Assembly: GCA_021399435.1 (NCBI GenBank)
Contig: JAJTUP010000096.1
Span: 1-64,000, forward strand
Reading direction: 5' to 3'
Length of the DNA: 64,000 nucleotides
Origin: Diaporthe sp. PMI_573
Lineage: Eukaryota > Ascomycota > Sordariomycetes > Diaporthales > Diaporthaceae
The first letter of the stretch is position 1, and each line of letters begins with the position of its first letter. The notes under the pieces are model-generated. The model was not told the DNA's origin, did no database searches, and saw nothing but the letters and a program-made list of their open reading frames with translations. A program made the position numbers and the translations under genes. Below are positions 1-9,398 of this stretch, piece by piece.

Positions 1-2
1 TA

Positions 3-1025
3 GGATTGCCGACGATCTGGATCAGTGATAATGCCGGGCCTTTTGTCTCAGCCTTTCTTGCCAAACTGAATGAGCTGACGGGAACAAAGCATCGGCACGG
101 GAGCGCCTACCACCCCCAGACTCAAGGGGCGATCGAGCTCACAAACCAGGAGCTGGACCAGCGGCTACGGTTCTATATCGACAAGTATCAAGACGACTGG
201 AGTGTGCACCTGCCAGCCCTTGATTTCGCGCACAACTCGTCGTGGCACTCTGCAATCGACATGTCACCACTGAAGGTCATGCTAGGCAAGGACATACGAA
301 ACCCGCTGTCCTTAGATCTGAGCATAGCAGATGCAACAGCAGGGCCGGCTGAGAAGGCCCTCGAGCTAGTCAGACAGATCAAGGAAGTGCAGGAACTCGC
401 ACGCCGTGCCGCCGCTGACACGCAGGAGAAACAGAAGGCACAGGCAAACAAGAAGCGTCGCTCGGTGAACTTTAAGGTTCACGACAAGGTCTTCCTGCGA
501 AAGAAGGGATTCTCAACACAGACTCCAACCACCCGCCTCGACTCGCAGTCTGTAGGCCCCTTTGAGATTCTGGAGGAAACAGGCCACAGTTATATACTCG
601 ACCTTCCAGCTTCGTATAAGATGCCTAACCTGTTCCACGCCGACCGGCTCAGGAAGGCCGACAATGACCCGTTGCCACAACAGGTCCAGATACCACCCCC
701 GCCAGAAGAAATCAATGGCGAACCAGAGTTCGAGGTCGAACAAATCAAACAGAGCCGACTCCACGGCCGCAACAGAGAACTGCAGTACCAGGTGGCCTGG
801 CGAGGATGCGACACTGACGACACTTGGTACCCTGCCGAGAACTTCAAGAACGCCGCAATAGCCCTAGAGACCTTCCATCGAGAACACCCAGAAGCGCCCG
901 GTCCGCCGCTACGACTGCAAAAATGGATTCGGTCTGCAGCAGCAGACGAGGAAGACGACGACCACCCGGACGATAACAGGGCAGAAAAGACAGGCAAGCA
1001 GAGCAGGTCTAGACGGCATACATAA
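3..1025 (+). CDS. Ty3/gypsy integrase C-terminal half with chromodomain (5' end outside window)
   Basis: This is the 3' part of a chromovirus-type gypsy pol gene, open from the window edge to its stop. Integrase inserts element cDNA into chromatin, and the chromodomain helps choose the target. The first residues carry the second catalytic Asp (ISDNAGPF). The HPQTQG block follows, with the third acidic residue in GAIELTNQ. A GPFEIL-type integrase C-terminal domain lies near residues 180-215. A chromodomain near residues 240-295 shows the aromatic-cage signature YQVAWRG...TWYPAENF. The Lys/Asp-rich tail ends 52 nt before the LTR. No frameshift or stop is visible. The first catalytic Asp lies upstream of the window. 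Family assignment is firm; activity cannot be judged. Confidence 0.93.
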   Translation, partial: GLPTIWISDNAGPFVSAFLAKLNELTGTKHRHGSAYHPQTQGAIELTNQELDQRLRFYIDKYQDDWSVHLPALDFAHNSSWHSAIDMSPLKVMLGKDIRNPLSLDLSIADATAGPAEKALELVRQIKEVQELARRAAADTQEKQKAQANKKRRSVNFKVHDKVFLRKKGFSTQTPTTRLDSQSVGPFEILEETGHSYILDLPASYKMPNLFHADRLRKADNDPLPQQVQIPPPPEEINGEPEFEVEQIKQSRLHGRNRELQYQVAWRGCDTDDTWYPAENFKNAAIALETFHREHPEAPGPPLRLQKWIRSAAADEEDDDHPDDNRAEKTGKQSRSRRHT

Positions 1026-1060
1026 CGTCACTAGCTACGCGAAACCGTCCCGGTGTCTGC

Positions 1061-1077
1061 GTTTTGGAGGGGGGTAG
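1061..1077 (+). promoter_or_regulatory. Polypurine tract of the gypsy element
   Basis: A purine-rich run (TTTTGGAGGGGGGTAG) lies directly before the TGTGACGG start of the LTR. This is the position of the plus-strand primer in LTR retrotransposons. The call rests on position and composition. Confidence 0.7.
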
Positions 1078-1493
1078 TGTGACGGCAGCCACGGTAGGCA
1101 AGCCCTCTGGCCGTCACAAGGACCCTAACCCTTAGCCCCACAGTCGCGTCAAGACTTCGCGAGCCAGAGACCGCCAGAGCTTCGCTCTCCCCTTTCTTCT
1201 CCTCTCCTCAGCTTAGAATATTCGTTGATAGCGCCAATAGACCCAGCTCCCATGCTGCATCTCGCGCTGGCCGTGGCACCTGGAGGCCTTGTTGGAATGC
1301 TTGAGAGTGGTTTGGACAACTTTGTATTGAATTTGAGTGGGCTTCTGTCAGCCCTCCTCACAGTCCCTCCGACATTGTCTCACCCTTGGGCACGCGTGGG
1401 TTGGCTCTGGTGCGCGAATGGAGGGGCCGGAAAATTCGGCCCTCAGACCCACCATCTTTGGCTATGAATAACCAGCCAACCCTAACCCTGACA
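1078..1493 (+). mobile_element. 3' LTR of the gypsy element
   Basis: The segment starts TGTGACGGC right after the polypurine tract and plausibly ends CCTGACA. Its first 40 bp form an inverted repeat: TGTGACGGC is followed 23 bp later by GCCGTCACA. A second copy of its first ~200 bp lies at 31565. The 3' boundary is inferred from the terminal CA. No target-site duplication can be tested because the 5' end is off the window. Confidence 0.75.
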
Positions 1494-1708
1494 GTAACTA
1501 AACTAAATACAGATAAACTTTAGAAATTAGGCTATCTAATGAACTAAGTTACATGCTTTTTGGGTAAGAAATAAGGGGAATGCAGAGGTTCGAAGTTAGG
1601 GTCTTATAATAGCCCAAAAAATCGACTCACGGCCACCAAACTCATCTGCCGGCGTGCACGCCCCATGGGCACTTAGAGAAAATCCAGTGCCAAGTCTAGG
1701 GTAACTCC

Positions 1709-1919
1709 TGTAACGGCCAGTAATATCCAGCATGGAAGCTGTTGTATTGGCACTACGTACGAAGATTCTAAGCTTAAGGAGAGAAGAAGGAAGGAAAGAA
1801 ACTCGCGATGTGCGACGCGTGGAGAAGTTTAATAACCGTGGTCCGTGCCTGTGGCAGGGACCAGCCCCTGCCAGCACCTTGTGGTGGTGTCAGCCCGTCT
1901 AGTGGTGACAACCGCCACA
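1709..1919 (+). repeat. 211-bp LTR-like repeat, copy A
   Basis: The segment begins TGTAACGGCC and ends CCGCCACA, so it has LTR-style TG...CA ends. It is identical base for base to 31172-31382. No matching 5-bp target duplication flanks it (actcc before, ggcac after). The TGT(A/G)ACGGC start resembles that of the neighbouring gypsy LTR. A solo LTR of a related gypsy family is the best reading; a non-autonomous element is the alternative. Confidence 0.75.
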
Positions 1920-2268
1920 GGCACCTAAGATCAACCTGTACAGTTTTGGTTGATTTTAGCTCGTGACGACCTAGTCAGAATAAATCAGAGCTCAACCGGA
2001 CATGGATATTTGCTGGGGGGGACCAATTGACAGCTCTTGTTATTAGACGGAAATAAAAGAGGCGTGAGAGGGTCCTCACATAGAGCTATAACCACGGCGA
2101 CTAAAACTGGAAATCAATGACGGATCACCACAATTGTGCTGAAAGCTGGGTCTTTACTTTTGATGGGCGTCATGATGCTCTCCTCAGTGCGAAGTCCATG
2201 CTGGTTACGCCTTGTAGCTCTAACCGGACATCGCAGTATATAAGGGATAGTGAGAACCGATATTCGTA
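1920..2268. other. Intergenic, nothing recognised
   Basis: No coding or repeat signature seen between the LTR-like repeat and the 3' end of the DUF6594 gene. Confidence 0.5.
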
Positions 2269-3331
2269 TCAAGCGGTAGGACCGGCTGTGATAAAGACGA
2301 CATTGACGGCGGCATAGCTGCAGGTAGAGGATCGACTTGTCAGAATGCTTTGCCTTCATGTCTGGGACAAGTAACTGTGGGTTGAAGGGGAAGACATACG
2401 CGGCAGTTGCAGCGAATACCTCTATCCGCCGAGCCTGGGTCATCAAAGCAAGGGCAAATGAGAACATCGCCGATGACGCTACAATCACCCCAAGCTTGAT
2501 CGCATCTGAATGTACTAAAAAGAGAATCAGGATGGACAGCAGCGGCAGCAATGAAGCTATAACGGTTGTGAAGATGTCAACGGCCGACGCCAGCATCGTG
2601 TCTTTGTAATTGTATATGTTGCCGTCGCCGAGGTCAGGGCACTCAGGGTCCTATACGCCAGATATTAGAACTTTGAAGATGGTACGGTGTGTCTCCATTG
2701 GGGAGCTTGAGAAAAAGGTATGTGTTCTGACCTTGAGTTTTTCGCCAAGAAGTCGATGATAGAAGGGAATCAGAGTGTTAGTAACCCATCGTGTCGTCAG
2801 ATCCCGAGGACCGGGGGACTTCAGAGCAACGAGATCCTCTTTAACATCCCAAGCATCCATATCGAGTCCACGAATTGGAAAACATCCCATAGTAGGCCGT
2901 TCAAGCCACTCTCTAAGAAATGCCAGGTTGCTTTGGGTCGGTGGATCAAGCTTCGAGAGCTTAGCTTGTTTTAAAAGGCGATCATCTAAAGGTAATAAGC
3001 CAACTGAACTTGTTTTTAAAACTCGATGTGCAGCCCTAGATCGCGTACTATACTCGTCAAGCTTTTTGCTGAGATTTTGCCAAAGTTTCCATTGTTCTTG
3101 ATCCTCTTCCTTGTCGCAAGTGTGAGCCAGGCGCCACCAGTCCTTGGAATACATCTGCCGGTCAGGATGGACAGCATCGCGTTGAATCAACTTGTCAAGG
3201 TCCTCCTTTAGATGTATAATCTCAGCCTGCCGATAGAGAAGGTTTTGATAGCTCAAGGATTTAAAGCCTCGCAGTATCGCAAGCTGGTCGTACGTTGCCA
3301 TCAGTTTGCTGACTTTGGCGTACCCTTCCAT
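2269..3331 (-). pseudogene. DUF6594-family membrane protein, disrupted by one in-frame stop
   Basis: The start MEGYAKVSKLMATYDQLAIL is typical of the fungal DUF6594 family, which has a soluble N-terminal half and C-terminal membrane helices; its function is unknown. Exon 1 runs from 3331 and is interrupted by TAG at 2653-2651. The same frame continues through NIYNYKD and two hydrophobic segments (TTVIASLLPLLSILILFLV and LGVIVASSAMFSFALALM) to the family motif TQARRIEVFAATAA. An 82-nt GT-AG intron at 2399-2318, phase 2, then leads to YAAVNVVFIT and a stop at 2271-2269. Without the stop the product would be about 325 aa, a normal length for the family. Only this stop breaks the gene, so the lesion is recent, or the base is a sequencing error or the codon is bypassed. 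Confidence 0.85.
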
Positions 3332-3341
3332 GGCTTATTCT

Positions 3342-4157
3342 TTTGCTTCGTGAGCATGGAAACCATAATCATTTGATTTCACGGACCAAGCATCGTTGAA
3401 TCCACTTGAACAGGGGGATATATCAATGCTTTCGACCTCCAGATCAGACCGATGCGGCTCTTAATCGCTGAGTTGTTTTCCCACTGGGTAACGTGATCTG
3501 CCTAACCCAGCCAGTCCTCCATTGCCTGCCTTAGCGTTTACAGAAGCGCCGCACCTTGTGTGATCTGCCAGGGTGGTCGGCAACCTGGATGCAGATCATC
3601 TCGCCCGATCAGTATGGGCATTGGATGGCGGTGCATCCCTCTTAGACGCCCGGTGTCTTGGAGGGGGCCACTGCCTGCTAGACGCCCGGTGTCTTGGAGG
3701 GGGCCACTGCCTGCTTCTGTACAGGTCCCTGGTCATGTGGCTTATGGGTGGCGTGCGCTTCCGCCTGTCGCCGCGATTGGCCGTCCGGCACGCCAACACC
3801 ACTCGGCACAGATGTTCAGGTGTGCTGGCGTGCAGGTGGCGCTTCGCGCGGCCCCCAAGGCACTCTGGCAGCTGCCAACTGGAGAAGAAGACGGGAGTCG
3901 AGACCGCCCTTTTCGAACAGGGCGCTGCAAAAGAGCACGCATGTCAGACGGATTGGTACCCAAGGCATTGCTGATGAAAGGCTCCAGTCTATATAGATCT
4001 GGAGGCTCGGCACATGTAGTGCGCGTGGCAGACTGTTGGACTTCATCTACTTCGGAGTATTTTTTTAAGGAGCGCAACTGGCATTAGATGCTCTACCTCG
4101 AGCTTGTTAAATCCCACCATCAGGCTAACCGATCCCGCGATTTTGGTCTGAACAATC
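3342..4157. other. Intergenic with an open but unsupported frame and a 36-bp tandem duplication
   Basis: A 175-codon open frame at 3560-4087 (+) is open in several overlapping frames. Its protein is Arg/Trp/Pro-rich and low in complexity because of the tandem duplication, and no family is recognised. I do not call it a gene. Confidence 0.4.
3644..3715 (+). repeat. Exact tandem duplication, 2 x 36 bp
   Basis: The 36-bp unit starting AGACGCCCGGTGTCTTGGAG occurs at 3644-3679 and again, without change, at 3680-3715. The unit length is divisible by three, so frames stay open through it. Confidence 0.9.
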
Positions 4158-5084
4158 ATGTCCGACGACGAGCGTGTACTGGAGGAGGTTGCTCAGAAAT
4201 ATGGAATGACACCTGATGAATACAGGAAAGCTAAGAGGAACAGGGGTTGGCAGTCGCATCAATGGGACATGCACATGCAAGGAGTCGGAATGATGACGGG
4301 TCAGCCTGGCACTGAGGAGCAATTCGCCGCTGACGAGATTGACAAGGTACGACACCGCAAACTCAACTGCGCATGCGCCTCCGACACGATTCTTCTAATA
4401 ATCGACCTCGTCTAGGCGTTGGAAGAAAGGCGGGCGAAGGAGAAAGCGAAACGAGAGAATATAGAGGGGTGGCTTCGGGTTCAGAACCAGGAACAGGGAC
4501 AGGACTTCTTCTTGAAGGTCATGGTGGACACGGGTGCAACCGTCAACGCTATCACCCATGGGGTGCTCCTTGACCACGGACTGCAGAGCCGCATAACCAA
4601 ATTGGAGAAACCACATGAGCTTAATCTTGCCGTCGGCTCTTCCGAGTGCGACGAACAGATCTCAATCCCATGGGTGGGGAAGGGAAATCAGCGGTACGGC
4701 ACGGCGACATTCTATGTCCTGCCCTGTGGGAAGGCCAACATCAACCACAGGGCCATCCTTTCAAAGGAGTGGCTGCAGCAGAGGGACCTCTTGTGTGATG
4801 AAGATGAGCGCGACAGCCTCAAGCCGCTGATGGGCGGGCGGGAGTCGGTATGTATGCATGCGATTCGAGTCTCAACCCCCCCCCCCCTGTGTTATCAGGC
4901 CTGGGGCACGTCACATCCGCTAATCGCGTCGTATCACCCACAGGCAGCTGAGAAAGCGGTAAGGGAGCGGGCACGCCAGCAGGCCAAAAATGACCAGGCT
5001 TCCTCAGCAAAGGCAAAAGGCGGACAGAAAGACCAAGATAGCTCGTCCAAGGGCTCTTCAGGTCCGAAAGAGGCTGGAAAATAA
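4158..5084 (+). CDS. Stand-alone retropepsin-like protein, three exons
   Basis: Exons are 4158-4346, 4416-4847 and 4944-5084, separated by 69-nt (GTACGA...CTAG) and 96-nt (GTATGT...ACAG) introns. Phases agree, giving about 253 aa. The start is in good context (aacaatcATGTCC). Residues 1-63 are charged and helical and continue into an E/R/K-rich helix (EERRAKEKAKRENIEGW). An aspartic-protease-like core follows: VMVDTGATVNAI supplies the D-T-G-A active-site loop, and AILSKEWLQQRDLL resembles the ILGRDWL strand after the flap in retropepsins. The tail is Lys/Ser/Gln-rich and disordered. Retropepsins act as dimers of such chains. No gag zinc knuckle, RT, integrase or LTR adjoins it, so it is either a domesticated retrotransposon protease or an orphan fragment that acquired introns. 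The family call is moderate; the splice model is good. The second intron contains a run of 12 or more C. Confidence 0.65.
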
Positions 5085-5293
5085 CACCTAGGTGAAGGTG
5101 CCGAAATTTGACAAGACGAGGGGGGTCTGGGCTGGGGCCCGCGGGAATTGGTAGCGGGTATTGGTAGGGCTGTTAGGACAGCAGTGCTACATGGAAAGAT
5201 GCAAGTCAGTTGATGCTCCCAGGGTTTGTTGTGCCGTGGCCCGTTCATCATGAGACAGACAGCCCTGCAGGAGAAACTTTCCTTGCTGCCAGC

Positions 5294-5354
5294 AAGCGCT
5301 ACGTACACACACACACACACACATAAGCGCTACGTACACACACACACACACACA
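5294..5354 (-). repeat. (TG)n/(CA)n microsatellite with duplicated AAGCGCTACG spacer, LINE 3' tail
   Basis: Two copies of AAGCGCTACGTACACACA... occur in tandem, each a CA run of about 20 bp. On the minus strand they directly follow CGGGCGTCAATAAA, the 3' end of the LINE. They therefore look like the simple-sequence tail of the LINE together with its target. Confidence 0.65.
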
Positions 5355-5665
5355 ATTTATTGACGCCCGGCGGCGGCTTGCGCCGAAAGGGCAACTATTA
5401 CTAATCTGCAAATACATGTCCTAAAATGAATCCCGACCTCCTTAAGCCCATATGCAATCTGTTCCTAGCTTATAGCTTGTCTCAATGTACCATGTCTCTG
5501 CGAATTCTCGTGGGTTAGTGGTGTTAGTAGGCCAACTTGAAGGCGATTCTCCAAGTGTTCAGTGTCCTATCTTCGGCGACTGAAGCGGTGCCTGCTGTAT
5601 ATGACACGAGGTGATTAAGGTTTGTCGGATTAGTGGTGATGGGATGGAGGTGCTCCTCCTTGTGA

Positions 5666-6811
5666 TCAGTCTGCGTCGAGTCGCCCCGTGGCAATAGCGA
5701 ACCGTATCGTTGCGCGGACGGCATCCATATTTGGAGTCCAATTTGTACCATCTGACGGTGCTTTCCCTCCTAAGAAGAAGGAGATGTTACTTCTGTGGGT
5801 ATCTGTACACTGGAGCATCTGCGTTCGGTGTATCGTCCAACGCCTGCACCGAAAAAGGAAATGTTCCACGGTCTCTCTCGCTTGTCCGCATGCGCACTGG
5901 TCTGACGATGCTGCTTCGATATGGTACAGATATGCGTTCAATCTTGCCATACCCGTCCTGAGCTGCGCGAGTATACTAGCTTCTTTCCAGGAGAGCCTTT
6001 CATACAGACGTCGCGTGTGTTTGCCTGGTAACGCTGTGTCGACTTTCTTGGAATGCTTGCCAACCTTATCTGGCAGACTTCTGGTGGTGCCTCGCTTGGC
6101 GCGTGCCACGTTGAGCGTCGTCGATCTTACTCTGGGGAGTTGTGTCTGTGGCTCTGTGCCCTGTCGCGTGGCTTCCTTGGCTTTTTGTTTGGCGCGTATC
6201 CAGAGCTCGTCATCTTCACCCGACGGTAGCCATACTACCGTGATCACGTTGTTTTCTTTTCTGAGCTTTCTGATGGATTTGTAAATGCTGCAGACATGTT
6301 CCTGTCCAGACTGTTGTCTTGGGTTCCTGAGCGTGAGCACTGCTGCTTTGTTTCTCGTCAGAAGCGTGATACTGCGGTATCTGCGCTGCGGTAGTCGTTC
6401 AAGGGCGTATGCCATTGCTGCTAGTTCGCCGACGTATGGGTTCTGTTCTGTCCTTGGGCCTAGAGTGGAGGAGAAACTCTCAACTGTGGGGACATCTCCG
6501 ACGTGTTTGCGTGTCTCGATTGCTCCGCCCAATCCAACCACACCATTCCGTGCCGAACTGCCTACGGCGATATGTGCTGCCCGGCGTGGGTTTGGCGGCC
6601 TTGGTGCTGCCTTGTCGGTAACCGCTTGCAGCCTCTTCTCCCACGGCGGCAGAGTGAACGGATTGATAGTTTCCATCTCCTCCATCTCTATCTCTTTGAG
6701 TGCGTCTGCCACCTGATATAGTGGCGAGCGGTGTCGCTTTCTGAATTTTCTCATTCGAGACGTGTTCCTGCGAAGTGGATTGGTCTCGGGCAGGGTGTGG
6801 ATGTCTGCCAC
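5666..6811 (-). pseudogene. LINE RNase H and C-terminal Cys/His knuckle
   Basis: This part continues the RT in another frame. The sequence after KLW is conserved only when read one register over (IHTLPETNPLR...), so one base has been gained or lost near 6805. An RNase H fold is visible in VGLGGAIET, in ELAAMAYALERL (metal-binding Glu) and in the NVITVVWLPSG strand. A terminal CACGQARETVEHFLFRC gives a C-x-C...H...C knuckle, followed by the C-terminal IRFAIATGRLD. Apart from the frameshift the reading frame is clean. Confidence 0.83.
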
Positions 6812-7800
6812 AGCTTGATTGCCCGTCTCCAGAAGCGGTCTCGTGCGGGGGCGATGTGAGCCTCCGCCTCGGCGACGCTCGTTGCCACCGAGAGAAACGT
6901 TCCCACGATTGCTTGCGCCCCTACTCTTTGGACCCTGTTGATGGGTCCCATGAGCCTATCCTTGAAATTGTGCATCCAGACGTTGGAGGCGTAGTCTACC
7001 ACCGGGGCAACTGTCGATGTGAACAGCTGTCGCGCCGTTGCTGGGGGCAGTCCTCTGAGCCGCCTGAGCTCCATTGCTGCTTCCAGGCCCTTAGAGGCTG
7101 CCCTCGCGATGTGTTCCTTGTACTTGAGCTTGGTGTCCATGATCATGCCGAGGATCTTAACGTGCTCTTTAGGTTGTACAACTTGTCCCTTGATGGTAAA
7201 TGGCTGAGAGTCCGTCTTGTGCGACTTGCGGGTGAAGTGTATAATTGCCGTCTTCTCCGCCTCGAACGTCGCACCACTTCTTCTCTCCCAGTCTAGGGCG
7301 TCTTCGATGATGGATTCGATGCCTTCCCGGTTGTTTTGTGCCGTGGCTCCTGCGACCCACGCCGTGAAGTCATCAATGAATGCTATCGCTCCCCTATCAC
7401 TGTCGATTCGCCGCTGTACCAAGTCGGCATTGAAGAAGAGGAACAGAATCGGGGACAGGGGAGAGCCTTGAGGCAGACCAGCCTGTGATAAGCTTTGGAC
7501 CTCGGAGGATTGTCCGTTTACTTGGATCGTTGCTGTACGCTCCGAGCAGAATGCCTCTATCCATCGGAGCAGTCCCTCTGGGATGCCTCGCGCCCTCATC
7601 CGCTGAAGAAGTCTTTCCTTGCAGACTCCGTTGTAGGCCCCTTTGACATCAAAACTGATCAGGCTGACTATCTTTCGACCTAGCCAGGCAGTATAGATCT
7701 GTTCTTGGAGCAGCACGAGCGCTTGTTCCGCAGACCGCTGTTTACGGGCCCCGAAGTGGTTAGTAGTGACTACTCTCAGATTGTCGGCTTTTATCATCAT
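6751..7800 (-). pseudogene. LINE reverse transcriptase, N-terminally truncated
   Basis: The frame carries RT blocks from NHFGARKQRSAEQAL onward: SLISFDVKGAYNGV (first catalytic Asp), GLPQGSPLSPILFLFF and AFIDDFTAWV (the F-x-D-D box with the catalytic pair), then the thumb region with KFLG-like VKILGMIMD. The fingers upstream of NHFGARK are absent. The frame ends at 6751, having lost register with the RNase H part near 6805. Copying of element RNA at the target site is the family role; this copy cannot make a full protein. Confidence 0.85.
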
Positions 7801-9113
7801 GCGCCTCTGTCGGCTACACCACGTGACCGCCGTTTCCGTTACTATCGTGACATCTTCCGAGGTACATAAAGGTAGTCACGTGACCTCGCCACACCAGCAT
7901 CTAAAAGAATGGCTCTTGTGAGCTTCGAAGAAGCTATCCACACAATATGTTAGCCTGTATGTTGCCATTTAACGATCGGGTCGTTTGCTGAAGTGGATTC
8001 TTATCGGTTATACTAATCGTACCCAGAGCATCATACGGGAGTAAAGGTCAAGCTTGAAGTAAGAATGCTCCAATTGGCACTGATATATCTCATCAAGAAG
8101 CACAAGAATATCAAATGCCAAAGAATTCAAAGCCACGGCCTTACACACCATCAGCACTTACCAAAGATCCCTGATTACGTCTATTAAAAAAATATTGAAT
8201 TACAAAAATAATTCTTAATTGCGCACGACTACGAGCTCGGCAGAAATTGCGAAAGAGCTAACCGGAAAGTAGCTGTAAAATATCGCACCGCTTAGATATG
8301 ATCCTGGACCTTTAGACTGGTGCAAAGCCAACTTGATAGTAGTTCTTGACATCACCGTCTTTGAAACGCCACCCGCGGGATCATGTTTCTTGCCACACCA
8401 TAGGAATGCCTGCGTAAAACCCCACCGCCTGTGCGCCCGACCTTAACAGGTGGGCCTACGCCCCAGTGTCCCACCCCACTATGGTATTGCGCAGCTAGTA
8501 AACACTCATGCTCGCCTTTCGATCGCTAACGCGTCACACATCTATCCTGGCTTTGCCACCACTAATCATCATCTCATTCAATACCAACACATTCCCAGTC
8601 ATTCTCAAATGTTCCGCTCTCTTCCACGTTGCGCTTGCTTGAGGGCAAGACTGCTGGCTGTCGGGATTACAAACAAAGAATTGTGCGCTGGCTGTAAACA
8701 AAGCTCAGGTCGATTGCACCCCAACAACCAGCCTGTCATACCACTTGCTGGTTCCCGTGTACCCCCTCCATATTGCTCGCGCAATTTCTGGAAGGTCAGA
8801 ACCAACAATGCGTTCGTCTTCGGCCAGGCTGCAACCGGTTGTATAAAGGACGCACTGTCCTGTGTGCGACCAGGTTTGCAGGCGATGCAAGAACAGGTGG
8901 TCTGGCCAGACATCCGAAAAGACTGCATCCCCAATCCCAAAACGGGAGACACAGCACTCAACCTTGACGCACAGATGTTCATCTTGCCTTGTAGTACAGC
9001 CCTCTTCCTCGAGCTTGACTTGCCAGCTTCAAGCTCTTGACTGATCTTCGATGGTCCAGGGTCTGTTTGTTTGTGCTTCTTCTTGGTCTTTTTGACCTTC
9101 CTGTCCTTCTGAG
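7801..9113. other. Intergenic, AT-rich in part
   Basis: Nothing recognised. AT-rich tracts lie around 8160-8220. Long frames run on both strands between 8450 and 9162, but neither resembles a known protein, and the strongest composition bias (a K/T/S-rich stretch on the minus strand) is low-complexity. Confidence 0.4.
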
Positions 9114-9398
9114 CTGTACTTTCGCCAGTTCTAATACACGTTGCTGAAGTCGCGGCTACCACAAAGCTCGAGAGCTAGAACGTCAAATTGAAGCCACGAG
9201 GAAGACCCGAAGGAAGAAGGTTCAACTTGACCCGAACGAGGTTTTCGCCGAAATTGAGGCTATCCGAAGGGCTCAAATTGAGGTCGGGCGGGTACCCGAG
9301 GAAGGCGACGACGGAGAGAAATCAGAAACACCATCAGAAGCCAGGTCAACTATCGTGGTGGCGGCGGCGACGGCGACGAGAAGAAGGGGTCGTAGGTG
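9114..9398 (+). pseudogene. C-terminal tail of a pogo/Fot-type transposase
   Basis: From ~9169 the frame reads RELERQIEATRKTRRKKVQ, then LDPNEVFAEIEAIRRAQIE, and an acidic/Ser end with IVV before the stop. This is the conserved tail of fungal pogo-like DDE transposases (basic helix, dpN-x-x-F-x-x-IE-x-IrrAQ). The preceding VAEVAATTK is one base out of register, so a single-base deletion lies near 9164. HTH and DDE domains are absent. A related tail fragment lies at 44180. Confidence 0.6.

Larger units (their letters stand above)
5345..7800 (-). mobile_element. 5'-truncated Tad1-like LINE, copy 1
   Basis: This non-LTR retrotransposon reads leftwards: partial reverse transcriptase, RNase H, Cys/His knuckle, 3' UTR, then CGGGCGTCAATAAA and a TG-repeat tail. 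ORF1, the endonuclease and the N-terminal RT blocks are missing. 5' truncation is usual for LINEs. A second copy of the same 3' end lies at 35771-36197, showing that the family has several members here. Confidence 0.85.

Noticed and set aside
1121..1135. CCTAACCC-like strings resembling telomere repeats
   Set aside because: They are isolated, lie inside the LTR and are not in tandem.
3560..4087. 175-codon open frame
   Set aside because: Length comes from GC-rich DNA and a 36-bp duplication; several overlapping frames are equally open and none resembles a protein family.
8450..9162. Long overlapping frames on both strands
   Set aside because: No recognisable motif; amino-acid composition is not protein-like on either strand beyond a low-complexity Lys-rich part.
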